A program made the position numbers and the translations under genes. From Clostridiales bacterium (lineage in GTDB: Bacteria > Bacillota > Clostridia > Christensenellales > JAISNN01), in assembly GCA_031273965.1 (NCBI GenBank), contig JAISQX010000050.1, positions 1-17,197 on the forward strand: a stretch of DNA of 17,197 nucleotides. The letters run 5' to 3'. The notes beneath the pieces are model-generated. The model was not told the DNA's origin. It did not search any database and saw only the letters and a program-made list of their open reading frames with translations. Shown piece by piece: positions 1-6,575 of the stretch; position 1 is the stretch's first letter, and every line of letters starts with the position of its first letter.

Positions 1-53
1 AATAAAAAACGATGTTAAAGTGTGTTTTTATACGATGAAAACGGCGTTTTTAT

Positions 54-623
54 TTAAAAAATGGCGCTAAAACGCGTAGTTTTTATTAAAGAATAACTCC
101 TCTTATCCGCACCAAAACGGACGGCAAGGTTGCTACTGACGTCCTCTCTGTTATTTGCTTTTATATATTTTAATTTTTCTATTTGATTTTCGCGCTCTTT
201 TTGTACCGCCGCTAAGTCATGCGGGTGCATTTGGTTTATTAGCGTAATAGCCATATCGGTTGCCCATAATGCGTGTGCTTTAACGTGCGGTATACAAGTA
301 ATCTGCGCCATTGTTTTATAAAATTTTTTCTTAATAAGCTCAGTTTGCCCGTGTGCATCTTTATTAAAACTATAAAAAGCTATGTTTCGTGACTCACGGT
401 AATTTGCTTTTCCGTCAATCCAACGCTGTACTGCCTCAAACATATGCCGTACTTCGTCACAAGGTTCAAGTCCGGTAATTTCTAAAATATGTTCAGCGTA
501 AAGCAAGCCCCAACGCGCCATATCATGTTTTGTTTTGACATCAAAAATTTTTATAAACTCGTTTCTTAACTCGGGGACATCCTCTATCTTGCCTACGAGC
601 CTTTGATAATCGTATATATTCAT
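54..623 (-). CDS. Putative immunity protein (Imm5-like family)
   Basis: A 189-residue protein with no signal peptide or membrane segment, so probably cytoplasmic. The pattern fits the family annotated as putative immunity protein (Imm5-like): a helical W-x-x-x-YAEHIL segment (residues 38-47), a FEAVQRWIDGK segment (62-72), and a region containing HVKAHALWATD (113-123) followed by KERENQIEKL. Members are thought to neutralise polymorphic toxins, but no toxin gene is visible here, so the role is inferred from resemblance only. The family-like part ends near residue 155; the last 30 or so residues are basic and hydroxyl-rich and look like an added tail. ATG at 621-623 is the only plausible start, since the next Met is residue 35. 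No Shine-Dalgarno sequence precedes it and the promoter -10 box sits six bases upstream, suggesting a leaderless mRNA. It lies downstream of the CPBP protease gene but is separated from it by terminators. Confidence 0.6.
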   Translation of the reverse strand: MNIYDYQRLVGKIEDVPELRNEFIKIFDVKTKHDMARWGLLYAEHILEITGLEPCDEVRHMFEAVQRWIDGKANYRESRNIAFYSFNKDAHGQTELIKKKFYKTMAQITCIPHVKAHALWATDMAITLINQMHPHDLAAVQKERENQIEKLKYIKANNREDVSSNLAVRFGADKRSYSLIKTTRFSAIF

Positions 624-629
624 ATTTTT

Positions 630-658
630 ATATTATCAACTCCCGCCCTAAAAGTCAA
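630..658 (-). promoter_or_regulatory. Sigma-70-type promoter of the immunity-like gene
   Basis: Reading the minus strand, TTGACT (653-658) is followed after exactly 17 bases by TAATAT (630-635). The expected transcription start falls at or next to the ATG at 623. The -35 box and spacer (TTGACTTTTAGGGCG) closely match those of the promoter of the CPBP gene at 1597-1625. Confidence 0.6.
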
Positions 659-676
659 TGAAACCGCCCTACATAG

Positions 677-707
677 CAAAAAAGCGGCAAGGTTTTTATT
701 CCGCCGC
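677..707 (-). terminator. Rho-independent terminator-like hairpin (copy 2)
   Basis: On the minus strand GCGGC (703-707) pairs with GCCGC (684-688), with an inner GG/CC pairing, and is followed by six T. It begins GCGGCGG and ends CCTTGCCGC, like the hairpin at 797-840. It lies just upstream of the promoter at 630-658, so it would insulate the immunity-like gene from transcription coming from the right. Confidence 0.5.
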
Positions 708-796
708 ATTCCTTAATATAGCGATTTCCGTATGCCGCGGCGCGACCGAAAAAATCAAAGTTTTTTCAAGCGCTCTCAAAGATTCCTTTATCGGGT

Positions 797-840
797 AAAA
801 AAAAAGCGGCAAGGCGCTATTTTGACGTGCCCGCCGCCGT
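797..840 (-). terminator. Rho-independent terminator of the CPBP protease gene (copy 1)
   Basis: On the minus strand GCGGC (833-837) pairs with GCCGC (806-810), reinforced by an inner GGC/GCC pairing, and the stem is followed by nine T. It starts about a dozen bases after the CPBP stop codon. The sequence is shared with two other sites in this region (677-707 and 1644-1686). Confidence 0.7.
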
Positions 841-851
841 TGACTTATTCT

Positions 852-1571
852 TCATAACAGTATAATTCCTATTAGCACAAGTAAAGCGTCGTACAAGCCA
901 TGCGCTATAATAACCGACAGCAAACTGCAATTTTTTAGGTATGCTCTGCAAAAACCAAATACGCAACCTATCAAAAAAGCAAACGCAACTTGTATCCACG
1001 AGCCATTTATAATATGCCATAGCCCGAACAATGCCGCCGCTATCAAAACGCCGATAAACTTATGCTTTGTTAAGGCGTTTATCCTTGTCTGCATATAGCC
1101 CCTAAAAATCAACTCCTCCAACGTACCTATAAAAATTAAAGCGGTTACTATTGAATAAACTATACTCACCGCGCCCGTTTGCTTTTCTCCGACTAAAGAC
1201 GCGCCGCTCCCGCCTATCAATATCGGCAACACTCCGACAAGCAAACTTAAACCCACCGCTATGCCTATCCCAATAAGAATTTGATAACATAGCTTCTCTT
1301 TAGAAAACCCTAAATCTCTGACTCGTTTTTTTTCAATTCTACAAACAATGAATACAAGAGCTATCATCGCTACGTAAATAATATATATTACCGTGATTTT
1401 TAGCGGTATGCTTTTTATCAAGCCCGCAAATCTAAAAATAAATGTCAAAGCGACCACAGCCGCAAAAAGAACCGTTATAAAAATAATCGTTTTTATTGTG
1501 TTTTGTTTGTCATGGTTTTCAATTTTATTTTCGGCTCCGCTTCCGCTTGGTTTTATGTCGTTTTCTTTCAT
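852..1571 (-). CDS. CPBP family intramembrane glutamic endopeptidase (Abi/CAAX type)
   Basis: A 239-residue polytopic membrane protein. The family motifs are all present in order: EELIFRGY (residues 152-159, the EExxxR motif), FGLWH (182-186, the FxxxH motif) and HGLYD (224-228). In the Rce1/CPBP fold these Glu and His residues form the active site within the membrane, so the protein should be catalytically competent. Hydrophobic segments near 27-49, 57-77, 97-119, 135-150, 171-188, 194-211 and 215-239 are consistent with seven or eight helices. A hydrophilic N-terminus of about 25 residues faces one side. Bacterial members include self-immunity proteins of bacteriocin producers, which is interesting beside the Imm5-like gene, but the substrate cannot be told from sequence. 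The ATG at 1569-1571 is supported by GGAGGG (1576-1581) and by the promoter at 1597-1625. Confidence 0.85.
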   Translation of the reverse strand: MKENDIKPSGSGAENKIENHDKQNTIKTIIFITVLFAAVVALTFIFRFAGLIKSIPLKITVIYIIYVAMIALVFIVCRIEKKRVRDLGFSKEKLCYQILIGIGIAVGLSLLVGVLPILIGGSGASLVGEKQTGAVSIVYSIVTALIFIGTLEELIFRGYMQTRINALTKHKFIGVLIAAALFGLWHIINGSWIQVAFAFLIGCVFGFCRAYLKNCSLLSVIIAHGLYDALLVLIGIILL

Positions 1572-1596
1572 ATTTCCCTCCTGTTCCTTTTCCTTT

Positions 1597-1625
1597 ATTA
1601 TACTAAATCACGCCCCAAAAGTCAA
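1597..1625 (-). promoter_or_regulatory. Consensus sigma-70 promoter of the CPBP protease gene
   Basis: On the minus strand TTGACT (1620-1625) and a perfect TATAAT (1597-1602) are 17 bases apart, ahead of the GGAGGG ribosome binding site at 1576-1581. The promoter overlaps the 3' end of the reading frame of the S51 peptidase remnant. That frame is therefore probably not a functional gene there. Confidence 0.8.
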
Positions 1626-1886
1626 CGACAAGACCGCCTTATAAAGTGAAAAACACAAGGCTATTACGTCCTGCCGCCCGTTGTCGTTATTAAGCGCGAC
1701 TTTAATAGTCCTATCAAAGCCGACGGCGCATATTCTTTCATATAAATATAGCGCAGAGCCGCCCGCAAAATAGAGAACGTCGTTTTCTTTTATTTTATCA
1801 AAAGATATTGATCTATCGCAATCGAAGTCGACTATATTTTCGGGCTTTATGCCCACTTGAAAGAGTTCCTCGCGGCATTTAGGCAA
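1608..1886 (-). pseudogene. Truncated peptidase S51 (dipeptidase E-like) remnant
   Basis: The 92-residue reading frame resembles the middle of S51 peptidases (class I glutamine amidotransferase-like fold). It has a PKCREELFQVGIKPENI segment, an acidic stretch, then DVLYFAGGSALYLYERI (residues 36-52) and GFDRTIKVALNN (56-67). In intact members the GG-x-x-x-YL segment precedes a GxSAGS motif holding the catalytic serine. Here homology stops near residue 68, before that motif, exactly where a repeated terminator-like sequence begins; the last 22 residues are translated repeat and promoter. The N-terminal third is also missing, because the frame abuts the aldo/keto reductase stop codon. The only upstream start is TTG without a ribosome binding site. 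I read it as a decayed fragment with no activity. The assignment rests on motif resemblance. Confidence 0.55.
1644..1686 (-). repeat. Degenerate third copy of the terminator-like module
   Basis: On the minus strand this reads ACGGGCGGCAGG, then ACGTAATAG, then CCTTGTG and TTTTT. It parallels the hairpin at 797-840 (ACGGCGGCGGGC, ACGTCAAAATAG, CCTTGCCGC, T-run), with small gaps. The right arm of the hairpin is damaged, so termination is doubtful. The similarity continues into the adjacent promoter, as it does at 677-707 plus 630-658. The alignment was made by eye. Confidence 0.45.
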
Positions 1887-1894
1887 AACCCGCT

Positions 1895-2755
1895 TTAGAT
1901 TTTACCCCTTTGCGCTATCCACGAATAAAACATCTCCACCGCTTCGGACGTGTCGTGACGGAAGAACAGGCTCTCGTTTTTGTCGAGTAACCCTATGGCT
2001 TTCATATCGTCCGCGCTTATCGTAAAATCGAAAACATCTATGTTTTCTATCATTCTTTCCCTGTGCGTTGTTTTTGGAATGACGACCACGTCCTCTTGTA
2101 TAAAGAAACGAAGCGCAATTTGCGCGGCGGTTTTACCGTATTTTTTGCCGACTGCCGTCAAGGTTTCGTTTGTAAAAAAGCCGTTTTTCCCCTCGGCAAA
2201 CGGCGCCCACGCCTCTATTTGGCAGCCGTACTTTTTGGCGACGTCTCGCGCTTTTTTTTGTTGTAAAAATGCGTGCGTTTCAATTTGATTGACATGCGGC
2301 TTTACCTCGTTGAAAAGCGCTATGTCCACAAATCTATCGGGGTAAAAGTTGCTTACACCGATTGCGCGAGCCTTTCCCGCCTTATACGCCGCCTCTAACG
2401 CGCGGTATGCGCCGTAATAATCGCCAAACGGCTGATGAAGTATAAATAAATCGGCATAGTCGGTCTTTAGCTTTTTAAGCGAACGGTCGATTGCCGCCGC
2501 AGCGTTTTTGAAGCCGTAGTTGTCTATCCATATTTTTGTCGTTATGAACAGCTCGCTTCTCGGCACGCCGCATTTTACTATAGCGTTGCCGACGGCTTCC
2601 TCATTGCGGTAGCTTTGCGCCGTGTCTATATGACGATAGCCGACTTCGACAGCGTCCAAAACGCACCGCTCGCATTCGGCGTGGTCGGGTATTTGAAACA
2701 CTCCGTAACCTATTATCGGCATTTTTACGCCGTTGTTCAAAGTAACATATTCCAT
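1895..2755 (-). CDS. Aldo/keto reductase (2,5-diketo-D-gluconate reductase-like)
   Basis: A soluble NADPH-dependent oxidoreductase of the AKR superfamily. Numbered from the preferred start, the catalytic tetrad is visible: Asp44 and Tyr49 in DTAQSYRNE, Lys74 in ITTKIW and His107 in LFILHQP. The conserved AIGVSNF, QIETHAF and VVIPKTTHRERMIEN segments follow, the last binding the cofactor phosphate. The length of 286 residues is normal for the family. The frame can be extended six codons to a TTG at 2773, but that codon overlaps the GAGGAG ribosome binding site (2766-2771), so the ATG at 2753-2755 is the better start. Members reduce aldehydes and ketones such as methylglyoxal or keto sugars; the substrate cannot be predicted. 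It is transcribed in the same direction as its neighbours, but a 138-bp gap on its 5' side suggests its own promoter. Confidence 0.9.
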   Translation of the reverse strand: MEYVTLNNGVKMPIIGYGVFQIPDHAECERCVLDAVEVGYRHIDTAQSYRNEEAVGNAIVKCGVPRSELFITTKIWIDNYGFKNAAAAIDRSLKKLKTDYADLFILHQPFGDYYGAYRALEAAYKAGKARAIGVSNFYPDRFVDIALFNEVKPHVNQIETHAFLQQKKARDVAKKYGCQIEAWAPFAEGKNGFFTNETLTAVGKKYGKTAAQIALRFFIQEDVVVIPKTTHRERMIENIDVFDFTISADDMKAIGLLDKNESLFFRHDTSEAVEMFYSWIAQRGKI

Positions 2756-2785
2756 AATACTCTTGCTCCTCAATTCAACGCCGTG

Positions 2786-2803
2786 TAACTCTAATTTTAG
2801 TTA
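2786..2803. promoter_or_regulatory. Small dyad upstream of the aldo/keto reductase, possible operator
   Basis: TAACT and AGTTA arms are separated by eight bases, 30 bp before the ATG of the reductase. A TTGAAA hexamer lies just upstream on the minus strand (2812-2817), but no good -10 box is placed to go with it. Aldo/keto reductase genes are often under MerR-type control at such dyads; here that is only a possibility. Two further small hairpins sit at 2830-2845 (TAAGCC/GGCTTA) and 2849-2860 (AACC-GAAA-GGTT). Confidence 0.2.
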
Positions 2804-2893
2804 AGACCTGTTTTCAAGCATTCCGTGTTTAAGCCGCGTGGCTTATTCAACCGAAAGGTTATTTTCTTTTTTTCATTTCTTCGAAACAGATTA

Positions 2894-4486
2894 TTATTCT
2901 CTGCAATAATCATACAACCACTTCGCCCGCGCCGTCAAAAAATACTTGACGAATCCGCATTGCTCGCCAAATTCGGTTAGGTCTTTTAGCGTGTGCCGCT
3001 CGTCTCCCCGCAAGGCGGTTTCTATATCCCAAATCCCGAAGTTCGCCTGCGCCGAATCGTATATGTAAAACATAGTCGGTTCTACGAGATTGATTATAAA
3101 CTGCATTTCCGTTTCATAAAGCCCAATGACGCGTTGTTTAAATAACGTCTTAAACTCGGGCGTATTCCATAATGAATAAAACCAACTGCCCGTCTTTTTT
3201 TGAAGACCGTCACGGTATTCGGCGTATATCCCGTCCGCATAGTATAAATTCTCCGCAATATCCACGCCGACCGAACGGTCAAAATCCCATACCGGTCCCA
3301 TCGTCAACTTACCGCCGGGCTTCTTATAAAAATAGAAGCTCGCGGCGTATGCGTCTAAGTTTTTGAACAACTCCTGCACGACCATAAAGTCCACAAAGCT
3401 GTCGACGTCGCACAGTTCGCTAAATCGATTAAAATCCTTACTTTCAATAACGTCGTTTATGCCTGAAACACAATTCTTTATATATGTAATAATCCTGCCG
3501 TAATTTTCCGGAGCGATATCGTCATCGTCGATTTTTGGATATTGAATCTCATAAATATGCCCGTTGATATCAATGTAGTCCAGATTTTCCACAAAGTTCG
3601 GCTCGGTAATGAAGTGTATTTCCTCTAATATAAATCCCGTATCAAAGTCCTCCGCCGTGGGATTTTCTTGCAAATCAACGCGAACGGGGCTTGCTTCTAT
3701 GCTCTCAACCAACAAATACAGCCCTTGCGACTCGCCGTTTAAGGTTAGGTTTACAAAATAACAATTCGGTGAAAATTCAAAGCTAAGCGTGCTCGCAAAG
3801 GTATACGCCAAATAATTTCTCATGTTAGAAATATCTATATAATTAGCGACTAACGCCCAATTTTTGTTGCCAGATTGCCCGAATACGGAGGTATTTTTTT
3901 TGTCAAACTTGATTTTATAGGACTTTTTTGGAAGCGAAAGAGAATTTCTTCCTCTCAACCGCATTTCCATTTTTACGTTTGACAAATCGAACTCATCGGC
4001 GGTGCAATCCAAACTAAGCGTTCCTTTCGCATATAGCGGTTTTTGTATATTCGGGTCGGATTCGGTAGTAATTGAAATCTCCGGAACCGTCCCGAATTGC
4101 GTCACCAATTCGTCATAAAGCGCTTGCTGCTCCGCGGGCAAGACGTCCTCTCCCGGCGTCGCAAATTTTGGATACAGCTTTACGCTCCTCCACGGTCTTT
4201 TCCACGCCTGCTCCCCGAACAAAAAATATGTATCCCAATCGTCAGCGTCCTCAAACCACCCGAGAAAGACTTTGTCCTCCGTGCTTGCCAAATGCACGGC
4301 TTCGACCTTATCAAGGGGCTTCACCGCTTGAACGGAAAACAGAGAACCGTCCTCGTTATAGAACTCTATCATTACGTTTCCCCATAAAAACGCATATCCG
4401 CTTATCGCGGCACTGATAAATAACACACCCGCGATAATGCTTGCGACTATCGCTAATTTTTTGTTAAACCGTTTTGATCTTGCCAT
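2894..4486 (-). CDS. CotH-family protein kinase, membrane-anchored
   Basis: A 530-residue envelope protein. Residues 1-9 are basic and 11-35 form one hydrophobic helix, a membrane anchor or uncleaved signal. Residues 38-110 resemble a Listeria-Bacteroides-type beta repeat (EFYNEDGSLF, then FLGWFED). The CotH domain fills most of the rest: RGRNSLSLPKKSYKIKFD (178-195), KNWALVANYID (208-218) followed by MRNYLAY, GLYLLVESIE (255-264), VVQELFKNLDAYAASFYFYK (369-388) and GPVWDFDRS (397-405). CotH of Bacillus is an atypical kinase of spore coat proteins; the lysine of the KSYKIKF segment and the WDFD motif match its nucleotide- and metal-binding regions. A strong AAGGAGG sequence precedes the ATG. 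The gene follows the leucine-rich-repeat gene by 118 bp with no convincing terminator, so the two may be cotranscribed. The substrate is unknown; a neighbouring surface protein is possible. Confidence 0.85.
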   Translation of the reverse strand: MARSKRFNKKLAIVASIIAGVLFISAAISGYAFLWGNVMIEFYNEDGSLFSVQAVKPLDKVEAVHLASTEDKVFLGWFEDADDWDTYFLFGEQAWKRPWRSVKLYPKFATPGEDVLPAEQQALYDELVTQFGTVPEISITTESDPNIQKPLYAKGTLSLDCTADEFDLSNVKMEMRLRGRNSLSLPKKSYKIKFDKKNTSVFGQSGNKNWALVANYIDISNMRNYLAYTFASTLSFEFSPNCYFVNLTLNGESQGLYLLVESIEASPVRVDLQENPTAEDFDTGFILEEIHFITEPNFVENLDYIDINGHIYEIQYPKIDDDDIAPENYGRIITYIKNCVSGINDVIESKDFNRFSELCDVDSFVDFMVVQELFKNLDAYAASFYFYKKPGGKLTMGPVWDFDRSVGVDIAENLYYADGIYAEYRDGLQKKTGSWFYSLWNTPEFKTLFKQRVIGLYETEMQFIINLVEPTMFYIYDSAQANFGIWDIETALRGDERHTLKDLTEFGEQCGFVKYFLTARAKWLYDYCRE

Positions 4487-4604
4487 AACTTTCCTCCTTG
4501 TTGAACCGCCGTAATCGTAATATTCCGTTTATCGGCTCCGACTTTCCGCCGGACTCGTTTTTGACCATAAAAACATAAATTGTGACCGCCATTTTCTTTC
4601 GGCT

Positions 4605-6116
4605 TTATTCCCATGACTCCCATTCATATGTAGCGTTACTTCCCATATTCCAATACGGATCCCAACTGTCCGGTAACGACCAGCTTCCATATCTCCCTTC
4701 TAATTGGATTGTCTGATAGTTTTCGAATCCGTTGAACGCCGCATATCCCACTTCCGTTACGCTTTCGGGTATTACAAATTTCATTATACTGGTACACTCC
4801 GCAAACGCGGAATACCCTATGCTTTGTAGTGTTTCGGGAATATTTATCGTTTCAAGATTAGAGCACCCGTTAAATGCGCTCCCGCCTATTACGGTTAATC
4901 CTTCGGCTATATTTACCGTTCTAAGATTAATACACCCGCTAAACGCGCTTTCTCCAATTATCGCCACTCCTTCGGCTATATTTACCGTTATGAGATTTAT
5001 GCATCCGCTAAACGCGCTTTCTCCAATTATCGTCACTCCGCCGGGTATGGATACCGCCGTTATATCGCTTCTACCGGAGAATCCTCCGTTGGCTATCTTT
5101 ATAACCGCTTTTCCGTTATATTGCTCCGGTATAATTATATCGCCGCTTGCGCTTCCTTCCGCCGACACCTCGTACCCGCCGCCTATTGCATTAAACTCTA
5201 ATCCCTCGCTGTATTCATTTTCACCGGGATCGGGTTCCTCGTTGTCGTCGGGATCGGGTTCCTCATTATCGTCGGGATCGGGTTCCCCGTTATCGTCGGG
5301 ATCCGGCTCTCCGTTATCGTCGGGATCCGGCTCCCCATTATCGTCGGGATCCGGCTCTCCGTTTTCGTCGGGATCCGGCTCCCCATTATCGTCGGGGTCG
5401 TGTTCTCCGTTATCGTCCGGGTCGGGCTCTCCGTTATCGTCCGGATCGGGTTCTCCATTATCGTCGGGATCCGGCTCTCCGTTATCGTCCGGGTCGGGAT
5501 CGCCGTTATCGTCCGGGTCGGGATCGCCGTTATCGTCGGGATCCGGCTCCCCATTATCGTCGGGGTCGGGTTCACCATTATCGTCGGGGTCGGGTTCCCC
5601 ATTATCGTCGGGATCCGACTCTCCGTTATCGTCCGGGTCGGGTTCCCCGTTTTCGTCCGGGTCGGGCTCTCCATTATCGTCCGGGTCGGGTTCTCCGTTG
5701 TCGTCCGGGGCGGGTTCTCCGTTTTCGTCCGGATCCGGCTCCACGTTGTCGTCAGGATCTTCGATGTCATCCGGCTCCAAATCAACACTTTCGCTCCAGA
5801 TTGCCTCAAATTTTAAGACTACCCTTGTCTCATGAACGTCTTGCTCTTGTTGCTCATTTTCCGTTCCTATGTATTTCCAACCTCCAAATCTATACCCCTC
5901 TCTTTCCGGCGCTTCCGGAAAGACAATTTCCTCACCCTCCGTCAATATTACTTCTTTTATCGCGCCATTTTCCGTCTTGAACTGCATAACTATCTCTATA
6001 GTTTCGCTTCCGCTCGTGCTCTCGCCTCCATCATTCTTTACGCTTGCAGCCATAAATAAAAATAACGTGCTCACTATCAGTGTAACCAATACCGCACGTC
6101 CTATCTTTCCCTTCAT
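4605..6116 (-). CDS. Secreted BspA-type leucine-rich-repeat protein with acidic octapeptide repeats
   Basis: A 503-residue exported protein. Residues 1-25 form a signal peptide (basic start, hydrophobic core, MAAS near the likely cleavage site) without a lipobox cysteine. Residues 42-107 form a Listeria-Bacteroides-type beta repeat (VMQFKTENG, then YRFGGWKYIG). Residues 125-300 are 22 tandem copies of GEPDPDDN. From about 306 comes a BspA-like LRR_5 domain with five 23-residue repeats (roughly 352-466) of the type VNIAEGVAIIGESAFSGC. The C-terminus (467-503) is aromatic and acidic. No LPxTG, SLH or cell-wall-binding motif is present, so it may be released or held by charge. Such LRR proteins often mediate adhesion or matrix contacts. 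The ATG has a GGAGGG ribosome binding site five bases upstream and a promoter at 6197-6226. It precedes the CotH-type kinase gene, and the two share the beta repeat. Confidence 0.8.
   Translation of the reverse strand: MKGKIGRAVLVTLIVSTLFLFMAASVKNDGGESTSGSETIEIVMQFKTENGAIKEVILTEGEEIVFPEAPEREGYRFGGWKYIGTENEQQEQDVHETRVVLKFEAIWSESVDLEPDDIEDPDDNVEPDPDENGEPAPDDNGEPDPDDNGEPDPDENGEPDPDDNGESDPDDNGEPDPDDNGEPDPDDNGEPDPDDNGDPDPDDNGDPDPDDNGEPDPDDNGEPDPDDNGEPDPDDNGEHDPDDNGEPDPDENGEPDPDDNGEPDPDDNGEPDPDDNGEPDPDDNEEPDPDDNEEPDPGENEYSEGLEFNAIGGGYEVSAEGSASGDIIIPEQYNGKAVIKIANGGFSGRSDITAVSIPGGVTIIGESAFSGCINLITVNIAEGVAIIGESAFSGCINLRTVNIAEGLTVIGGSAFNGCSNLETINIPETLQSIGYSAFAECTSIMKFVIPESVTEVGYAAFNGFENYQTIQLEGRYGSWSLPDSWDPYWNMGSNATYEWESWE
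4893..5030 (-). repeat. Two near-identical 69-bp units encoding LRR repeats
   Basis: Residues 363-385 and 386-408 of the leucine-rich-repeat protein are almost identical and their codons are nearly so, which points to a recent tandem duplication of one 23-residue repeat. Confidence 0.6.
5217..5744 (-). repeat. 22 tandem 24-bp units encoding GEPDPDDN
   Basis: The unit length is exactly 24 bp, so copy number can change without shifting frame. Sixteen-odd units are the consensus GEPDPDDN or its GEPDPDEN form; the others are variants such as GEPAPDDN, GESDPDDN, GDPDPDDN, GEHDPDDN and EEPDPDDN. Synonymous differences (GGATCC against GGGTCG at the Asp-Pro codons) are mixed along the array, as expected from repeated slippage or unequal exchange. 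Confidence 0.95.
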
Positions 6117-6196
6117 ACTCCCTCCGTTCCCTTTGTTGCTCTTTTATTTTCTTCTCACGTTTTCCCCATTGATATTCTATTTCCTTTGTCGTTTAT

Positions 6197-6226
6197 ATTT
6201 TACTATACATTTTATCCGTTTGTCAA
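6197..6226 (-). promoter_or_regulatory. Sigma-70 promoter of the LRR–CotH genes
   Basis: On the minus strand a perfect TTGACA (6221-6226) and TAAAAT (6197-6202) are 18 bases apart. The expected start leaves a 5' untranslated region of about 75 nt before the LRR gene. An A/T-rich stretch lies upstream, between the promoter and the palindromic element at 6260. Confidence 0.65.
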
Positions 6227-6259
6227 TTCTTTTCTTATTTTTCTTTATTTATTCCCAAA

Positions 6260-6437
6260 GAGGCTGCGGAATAATTAATTTGAGATTTTTGCGAGCGGAC
6301 TTTTGAGATAAATTTTGACCTTTTTGCGCCTTAGGGCGTAGCAGAGCTGCGTTAAAAGGCGCAAAAGACAGAATTTAACCAAAATGATGCCGCAAAAAAT
6401 CAAGCAACAAGGTTGCGGTTAATTATTCCGCAACCTC
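6260..6437. mobile_element. MITE-like imperfect palindrome, 178 bp
   Basis: The ends are inverted copies matching at 18 of 19 bases: GAGGCTGCGGAATAATTAA at 6260-6278 and its complement at 6419-6437. The symmetry continues inward, with TTTTTGCG against CGCAAAAA, and a perfect nine-base arm TTTTGCGCC (6322-6330) against GGCGCAAAA (6358-6366) around the centre. The right half has about 11 extra bases. AAA flanks both ends and could be a 3-bp target duplication. There is no coding capacity. It lies between the P-loop ATPase gene and the LRR promoter, and could fold into one long hairpin in RNA. Confidence 0.6.
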
Positions 6438-6452
6438 AAAGTAATAACGGCA

Positions 6453-6493
6453 GAGTACCGCCCCGACATTGAATAAAAGCCGACACGGTACTC
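6453..6493. repeat. Inverted repeat GAGTACCG / CGGTACTC
   Basis: Perfect eight-base arms (6453-6460 and 6486-6493) around a 25-base loop, just beyond the palindromic element and 82 bp past the stop of the P-loop ATPase gene. No T-run follows on either strand, so it is not a standard terminator. Otherwise nothing gene-like is seen between 6438 and 6575. Confidence 0.4.
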
Positions 6494-6575
6494 AAAACCT
6501 TTAAAAGAACATACAAAAAGTAAATATCTCAAAGCCGATTTGTCATAAACAAACTTTTTATGTTTTGTGCCGCCG

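Noticed and set aside
2849..2874. Plus-strand terminator-like AACC-GAAA-GGTT followed by a T-rich stretch
   Set aside because: The stem is only four base pairs and no plus-strand gene precedes it.
5217..5744. Regular short repeats that could suggest a CRISPR array
   Set aside because: The units are contiguous with no spacers, exactly 24 bp, in frame, and encode a coherent acidic peptide.
4732..5835. A 367-codon plus-strand open frame rich in Gly, Ser and Pro opposite the LRR gene
   Set aside because: It is the mirror of the 24-bp repeat, which leaves several frames open on both strands. It has no ribosome binding site, and the minus-strand protein has a signal peptide, recognised domains and a promoter.
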